64,000 nucleotides of DNA from Lelliottia nimipressuralis (GTDB lineage Bacteria; Pseudomonadota; Gammaproteobacteria; Enterobacterales; Enterobacteriaceae). Positions 59,566-64,000 of this stretch are shown in pieces. The position numbers and the translations under genes were made by a program. Below the pieces are notes generated by a model. The model was not told where the DNA came from, made no database searches, and saw only the letters and a program-made list of their open reading frames with translations. Every line of letters starts with the position of its first letter. Position 1 is the stretch's first letter. Location: positions 1 through 64,000 of the forward strand of contig NZ_SDDX01000004.1 of the NCBI RefSeq assembly GCF_004115925.1. The letters are read 5' to 3'.

Positions 59566-60225
59566 TTATTTAATAGGCGAATGACGTCGCGCTCTTGGCG
59601 GATGGAAATGCCGCCAGTGGGGGTCCTGCGCTGCGGCCAGCAGTTCATGATCGCCACGCGTATCGCCCCAGGCGCGCAGGTGGTAATCGTTAAGATTGCC
59701 GTAAACCCTCTCCAGCCGCGCCACTTTCTGCGCACAGCGACAGTTATGCCCGGTGATGCGGCCGGTCAGTTTCCCGTCCACCACTTCCAGCTGCGTGCCA
59801 ATCAGTTTAATGCCGAGCTTATCGGCCCACGGCTGCAATACCAGCGCCGGAGAGGCTGAACAGATCGTCACTTCCGCGCCGGAATTGACCTCCGCCGCCA
59901 CGGCCATCACGCCTGCCGGGCGCATCAGCTTGCTCCAGTATTTCTCGCAAAACAGCTCGGCCTGCTGGCGCAGCCAGTGCTCGTCCACGCCCGTCAGGAA
60001 CGTCCTCACCAGCACCTCTTTCAGCTCGTCGCGCGTCAGTTTGCGGCGAACGCAGTTGATGGTAGGCAGCGCCATACGCACCAGACGCCCGGCAAAATAG
60101 CGTTTACCAAAGGCAAAGCGCAGAAAGGGGATAAAGCTGTCGTGATGCGTCAGCGTTCCGTCAAAGTCGAAAACGGAAAGCACGCTGGATTTTGCCACTG
60201 CCTCATCGGCAATCATATTGGTCAT
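59566..60225 (-). CDS. HAD-superfamily subfamily IB phosphatase
   Basis: This is a 219-residue HAD-IB hydrolase, distantly like PgpC (YfhB) and SerB. Motif I is FDFDGTLTHHDSF, motif II TICSASPALVL, and motif III/IV region RAWGDTRGDHELL. The conserved lysine is near CAQKVARLERVYG. Such enzymes act on phosphoserine, phosphatidylglycerophosphate or small phosphoesters. The substrate is not readable from sequence. The start MTNMIADEAV is uncertain, with ATG 60216 and a longer form from 60258 also possible. Confidence 0.86.
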   Translation of the reverse strand: MTNMIADEAVAKSSVLSVFDFDGTLTHHDSFIPFLRFAFGKRYFAGRLVRMALPTINCVRRKLTRDELKEVLVRTFLTGVDEHWLRQQAELFCEKYWSKLMRPAGVMAVAAEVNSGAEVTICSASPALVLQPWADKLGIKLIGTQLEVVDGKLTGRITGHNCRCAQKVARLERVYGNLNDYHLRAWGDTRGDHELLAAAQDPHWRHFHPPRARRHSPIK

Positions 60226-60465
60226 AAATAGGTCTTTGCTGAAATACACATTCTGCACATTAGTTTACCTGCTTTACCTTCACAGTCCCGCAATCACGTA
60301 CTTTTTTTTCACAAAGTTGCGACCCGGCGGCAAAGTCCGTTTTTGGACCTCGCTGTGATTGGATGAAAAGTGAGCTGCCTATATTATCGCCACCTCGAAA
60401 GCTGATTCGAGGGAACATTGCCCCCTCACGCGTAAGGAAGAATTCACTCACTTCTTAGAACCTTT

Positions 60466-60993
60466 ATGATGTTTAGACTGTTAATTTCAACCCTGCTGTT
60501 AAGTGTTGCTTCGTTTTCCGCAATGAGTTTTGAACTGCCTGCCTCGATGTTATCGCAACAACATGAGCTGTCGTTTTCACCGGCAAAAACGTCGCTTGAG
60601 CATCAGGATACTGACCCGCTGCGTGGCCGTATGTTGACGCAATACCAAAAATGGAAAGGGACGCGCTACCTCTGGGGTGGGTCTACGCATCACGGCGTTG
60701 ACTGCTCGGCGCTGATGCAACATCTGTTTAGCGATGCCGCTGACCTCTCGCTGCCGCGTACCACAGGCGAACAGATCAACCGTGGCGTGCAGGTGGCGGA
60801 ATATCGCCTTAAAGCCGGGGATCTGATCTTCTTCCAGACGGGTCCGCACCGCCGTCACGTCGGTGTATATATCGGCGATCAGCAATTTATCCATGCCTCA
60901 ACCAGCGAGGGGGTAACGGTCTCAACGCTGGCGAATCGCTACTGGCAGACGCACTTTATTACCGCCCGCCGGGTGACGGGCAGTGATGCCTAA
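60466..60993 (+). CDS. Periplasmic NlpC/P60-family peptidase
   Basis: This is a 175-residue NlpC/P60 cysteine peptidase of the kind that cleaves peptidoglycan stem peptides or cross-links. A signal sequence lies at about 1-21 without a lipobox, so it is likely soluble in the periplasm. The catalytic triad is visible: C80 (GVDCSALMQ), H131 (RRHVGVYIG) and H143 (FIHAST). It resembles MepS/NlpC in size. ATG 60469 is an alternative start, and neither has a good Shine-Dalgarno site. The stop overlaps the next gene's stop by a few bases on the other strand. A hairpin CTCGAA / TTCGAG lies in the leader near 60394. Confidence 0.9.
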   Translation: MMFRLLISTLLLSVASFSAMSFELPASMLSQQHELSFSPAKTSLEHQDTDPLRGRMLTQYQKWKGTRYLWGGSTHHGVDCSALMQHLFSDAADLSLPRTTGEQINRGVQVAEYRLKAGDLIFFQTGPHRRHVGVYIGDQQFIHASTSEGVTVSTLANRYWQTHFITARRVTGSDA

Positions 60994-61784
60994 ATAATAT
61001 CGTCCACGACGCCGCCATCCACGCGCAGTGCAGCGCCAGAGGTGGCGGACGCCTGAGTGGAACAGACATAAACCACCATATTGGCGACCTCTTCCACAGT
61101 CGACGCGCGCTGAATCACCGACGTCGGGCGATTGGCCATGACAAACTCTTTCGCCAGCTGCTCAAGCGGTTTGCCGGTTTTCTCCATTTCATCTTTCATC
61201 ATCGCCGCAAACCCATCCGACATCGTCGGCCCCGGCAGGACGCTGTTCACCGTCACGCCGCTACCCGCCACGAATTTCGCCAGGCCGCGCGCCAGCGACA
61301 GCTGCGCGGTCTTCGTCACGCCGTAGTGGATCATATCCGCAGGAATGTTGCAGGCCGATTCGGATGAGATAAACACCACCCGACCCCAGCCTTTTTGCAC
61401 CATGCCCGGCAGCAGGGCGCGCGACAGACGCACGCCGGACATCACGTTGGTCTGCCAGTAGCGATTCCAGGTGTCATCGTCGGTGGTGTAAAAATCTTCT
61501 GGCCCGTAAACCCCGGCGTTGTTCACCAGGATATCGACGTTCGACGCCACCTTAAGCACCGATTCCACGCCTTCAGATGTGCTGAGATCGGCGATTGTCG
61601 CCCGCACCTGCACGCCAGGCACCGCCTGCTGAAGCTGCTGAATACCGTTATTGACCGATTCCGCGCTGCGCCCGTTAATGATCACTTCGGCACCGCTTTC
61701 CGCCAGTCCGCGAGCGATGGCAAGCCCAATCCCGCCCGTTGAAGCGGTGACCAGCGCGACTTTCCCCGTCAGATCGATTTTCAT
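60990..61784 (-). CDS. SDR-family oxidoreductase
   Basis: This is a 264-residue classical SDR. The cofactor motif is TASTGGIGLAIARG (about 13-26), NNAG is near 87-90, and the active-site Tyr and Lys are in MIHYGVTKTAQ. The C-terminus ends in DGGVVDDII. R at position 38 (NGRSAESV) suggests NADP use. The substrate is unknown. It is convergent with the NlpC gene (4-nt overlap). Confidence 0.88.
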   Translation of the reverse strand: MKIDLTGKVALVTASTGGIGLAIARGLAESGAEVIINGRSAESVNNGIQQLQQAVPGVQVRATIADLSTSEGVESVLKVASNVDILVNNAGVYGPEDFYTTDDDTWNRYWQTNVMSGVRLSRALLPGMVQKGWGRVVFISSESACNIPADMIHYGVTKTAQLSLARGLAKFVAGSGVTVNSVLPGPTMSDGFAAMMKDEMEKTGKPLEQLAKEFVMANRPTSVIQRASTVEEVANMVVYVCSTQASATSGAALRVDGGVVDDII

Positions 61785-62311
61785 GGTCTGTTCCTTATGA
61801 TGATAAAAGTTCAGACCATAAAGCGTAGCAGTTCAGAGAGGAGGGGGATTTCAAACACGCGCAGTTTTGGCCGTTAATATTAAATAGAAGCGACAATGCG
61901 CTGCAAAGAAAAGTTCCCCAGAATTTATCCTTTTAATTAAAGAAAACGCACTTTTTCGGTTTGGTTAAGCATTCGTTTACTATTTCTGTTCGTCGCGTAC
62001 TGAAATATATCTTTAACATGGCGTGAGCAGGGTCACATAATTAATCCTCAATGGCCTGTCATGTAACGTTATGTTATTGAAGTTATTTTATGTGATCCCT
62101 TCGCTTGTAATCCTTTTTTTATTATTCCTCTCTTAATTTTTTCCTAATAAAAGAACGTTACTTTGGGGTTAGTTGAGGCTTTGTTGACATTAATGAAGGT
62201 CCGACTGGATTTTATTTCAACTTTATTTAAAAAACATCCCGCACTATTTCGGTGAGTTGCCTGTAAAGACAGTCAGTTGATGATGCCTTTAATACCGCAA
62301 GGAAATTAATA
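61785..62311 (+). promoter_or_regulatory. Long AT-rich promoter region of the arn operon
   Basis: 527 bp without a gene separate the SDR start from arnB. The region is AT-rich, with palindromic CTTTTAATTAAAG near 61930. It holds a PmrA-box-like direct repeat at 62132-62148 and a TTGACA at 62184-62189 whose -10 partner is poor. A leader of about 100-150 nt before arnB is likely. Confidence 0.55.
62132..62148 (+). promoter_or_regulatory. PmrA (BasR) box-like site upstream of arnB
   Basis: CTTAAT, five T/T-rich bases, then CCTAAT. The PmrA consensus is two YTTAAK half-sites 5 nt apart, so one base differs. The arn operon is a classic PmrA target in Salmonella and relatives. Confidence 0.65.
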
Positions 62312-63460
62312 ATGAGTGATTTTCTGCCTTTTTCACGCCCGTCGATGGGTGCGGAAGAAATAGCAGCCCTGCAGGATGTGCTGGCGTCGGGCTGGATCAC
62401 CACAGGGCCAAAAAACCAGGCGCTGGAAGAGGTATTTTGCACCCTGACAGGAAACCGTCATGCGATTGCCGTTAGCTCAGCCACGGGCGGAATGCACGTC
62501 ACGCTGATGGCGCTGGGTATTGGTCCCGGCGATGAAGTGATCACCCCGTCCATGACCTGGGTGTCGACGCTGAATATGATCGTGCTGTTGGGCGCCACGC
62601 CCGTGATGATCGACGTCGATCGCGATAACCTGATGGTCACGCCAGATGCGATCGAAGCAGCCATCACGCCGCGCACCAAAGCCATTATCCCGGTGCATTA
62701 TGCCGGCGCCCCGGCGGACATTGACGCCATCCACACCCTTGGCGAGCGCTACGGGATTCCGGTGATCGAAGATGCCGCCCACGCCGCCGGAACTTACTAC
62801 AAAGGCCATCACGTCGGCTGGCAGGGGACGGCGATCTTCTCCTTCCACGCCATCAAAAATATGACCTGCGCAGAAGGCGGGTTAGTGGTGACGGATGACG
62901 AACAGCTGGCGCAGCGCATTCGCAGCCTCAAATTCCACGGTCTTGGCGTCGATGCGTTCGACCGTCAGACGCTTGGCCGCGCGCCGCAGGCGGAAGTGAT
63001 CTCTCCGGGGTTTAAATACAACCTCGCGGATATCAACGCCGCGCTGGCCCTGGTGCAGCTCGGTAAACTGGGCAATGCCAACCACCGTCGCGCGGAGATC
63101 GCCAGCCGCTATTTGCTGGAACTTGCCGACACGCCGTTTATGCCCCTGAGCGTACCCGCCTGGCCGCATCTGCACGCCTGGCATCTGTTCATCATTCGCG
63201 TGGACGAAGCCCAATGCGGCATTACCCGCGACGCGCTGATGGAAGCCCTGAAAGCTCAGGGCATCGGCACTGGCCTCCATTTTCGCGCCGCCCACACGCA
63301 AAAATACTACCGCGAGCGCTTCCCGGATGTGTCCTTACCGAACACTGAATGGAACAGCGCGCGTATCTGTTCACTCCCTCTTTTCCCGGATATGACTCAT
63401 GACGACACAACCCGCGTCATTGCCGCGCTCCATCAGCTTGCAGGACATGGACATGTTTAG
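62312..63460 (+). CDS. arnB: UDP-4-amino-4-deoxy-L-arabinose aminotransferase ArnB
   Basis: ArnB is a PLP enzyme that transfers an amino group from glutamate to UDP-4-keto-pentose, giving UDP-L-Ara4N for lipid A modification and polymyxin resistance. It has 382 residues (E. coli 379-385). Family segments: [26 protein letters not shown] and the PLP lysine K182 in [23 protein letters not shown] carries the cofactor-stacking region. AAGGA lies 8 nt before the ATG. arnC begins inside its last bases, so the arn operon is in order. Confidence 0.97.
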   Translation: MSDFLPFSRPSMGAEEIAALQDVLASGWITTGPKNQALEEVFCTLTGNRHAIAVSSATGGMHVTLMALGIGPGDEVITPSMTWVSTLNMIVLLGATPVMIDVDRDNLMVTPDAIEAAITPRTKAIIPVHYAGAPADIDAIHTLGERYGIPVIEDAAHAAGTYYKGHHVGWQGTAIFSFHAIKNMTCAEGGLVVTDDEQLAQRIRSLKFHGLGVDAFDRQTLGRAPQAEVISPGFKYNLADINAALALVQLGKLGNANHRRAEIASRYLLELADTPFMPLSVPAWPHLHAWHLFIIRVDEAQCGITRDALMEALKAQGIGTGLHFRAAHTQKYYRERFPDVSLPNTEWNSARICSLPLFPDMTHDDTTRVIAALHQLAGHGHV

Positions 63461-64000
63461 CACACCGCCTGTAAAAAAAGTCTCGGTGGTGATCCCGGTT
63501 TATAACGAGCAGGAGAGTCTGCCGGAGCTGATTCGCCGCACCACAGCCGCCTGCGACACCCTGGGCAAGGAGTATGAAATCCTGCTGGTCGATGACGGCA
63601 GCAGCGACGACTCCGCAATGATGCTCACCGACGCCGCGCAGGCTGACGGCAGCCCTATCGTCGCGGTGCTACTGAACCGCAACTACGGGCAACATTCGGC
63701 GATCATGGCCGGTTTCAGCCACGTGACGGGCGATCTGATCATCACCCTCGACGCCGATCTGCAGAACCCACCGGAGGAGATCCCGCGTCTGGTGGCGACC
63801 GCTGACGAAGGTTATGACGTGGTCGGGACTGTGCGCCAGAATCGCCAGGACAGCGTATTCCGCAAGCTGGCCTCACGCACCATTAACCGCCTGATCCAGC
63901 GCACCACGGGCAAAGCGATGGGCGATTACGGCTGCATGCTTCGCGCCTACCGTCGCCACATTGTCGATGCAATGCTGCACTGCCACGAGCGCAGCACGTT
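63453..64000 (+). CDS. arnC: Undecaprenyl-phosphate Ara4FN transferase ArnC (5' part, cut by window end)
   Basis: ArnC moves 4-deoxy-4-formamido-L-arabinose from UDP to undecaprenyl phosphate at the inner face of the membrane. Only the first about 182 residues are in the window. The family 2 glycosyltransferase start [20 protein letters not shown] is seen, then [10 protein letters not shown], the metal-binding LDADLQNPP and [15 protein letters not shown] 63453 is chosen, 7 nt from AGGA. It overlaps arnB by 8 nt. ATG 63447 is too close to the ribosome site. Confidence 0.95.
   Translation, partial: MFSTPPVKKVSVVIPVYNEQESLPELIRRTTAACDTLGKEYEILLVDDGSSDDSAMMLTDAAQADGSPIVAVLLNRNYGQHSAIMAGFSHVTGDLIITLDADLQNPPEEIPRLVATADEGYDVVGTVRQNRQDSVFRKLASRTINRLIQRTTGKAMGDYGCMLRAYRRHIVDAMLHCHERST

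Overview
The window is enterobacterial chromosome, most like the Enterobacter / Lelliottia / Leclercia group. The proteins are close in length and motif to E. coli ones, Shine-Dalgarno sites are clear, and base composition is GC-rich. Cellulose clusters I and II are both present, as is the arn operon, and almost the whole of the middle follows E. coli gene order from uspB to the bcs genes. I see no prophage, insertion sequence, CRISPR array, tRNA or rRNA gene. Genus is an inference.

Layout. (1) 1-2167: a terminator matching rrnB T2, then murB-birA, as found downstream of rrnB. coaA, the usual next gene, is absent. (2) 2168-2669: an AT-rich leader with several dyad symmetries. (3) 2670-13851: class I cellulose operon bcsO-Q-A-B-C-D-Z, in which bcsA and bcsC each carry an apparent frameshift of the same phase and type. 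(4) 13919-17344, minus strand: bcsE-bcsF-bcsG, encoding the c-di-GMP sensor and the phosphoethanolamine-cellulose transferase. (5) 17523-28125: class II operon bcsR-Q-A-B-Z-C, intact and E. coli-like. (6) 28245-42143: pdeK, dctA, yhjJ, kdgK, pdeH (behind a very good sigma-28 promoter), yhjG, yhjE, yhjD, yhjC and a divergent SDR gene. (7) 42148-44431: a GNAT gene and a membrane-anchored HEPN/ankyrin-like gene (STY4199 family). (8) 44471-55770: treF, gor, rlmJ, prlC-rsmJ, uspA/uspB, pitA, yhiN. (9) 55913-61784: a large MscS-type channel, a TerC-family transporter, a HAD phosphatase, a NlpC/P60 peptidase and an SDR. (10) 62312-64000: arnB and the start of arnC, the lipid A aminoarabinose operon, preceded by a PmrA-box-like site.

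How it works together. The centre is a cellulose locus with two complete sets of synthase parts. BcsA and BcsB make and thread the glucan, BcsC is the outer-membrane exporter, BcsZ is the periplasmic endoglucanase, BcsQ/R/E/F act at the cytoplasmic face, and BcsG decorates the polymer with phosphoethanolamine. BcsD and BcsO belong only to the class I set. Two EAL phosphodiesterases (PdeK and PdeH) lie next to it, so the neighbourhood can remove the c-di-GMP that the PilZ domains of both BcsA proteins and the GIL domain of BcsE sense. If the two class I lesions are real, only the class II system makes an intact exporter, and the class I operon is decaying.

Limits. All calls come from reading the sequence and from remembered family features. 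No alignment or database search was run.
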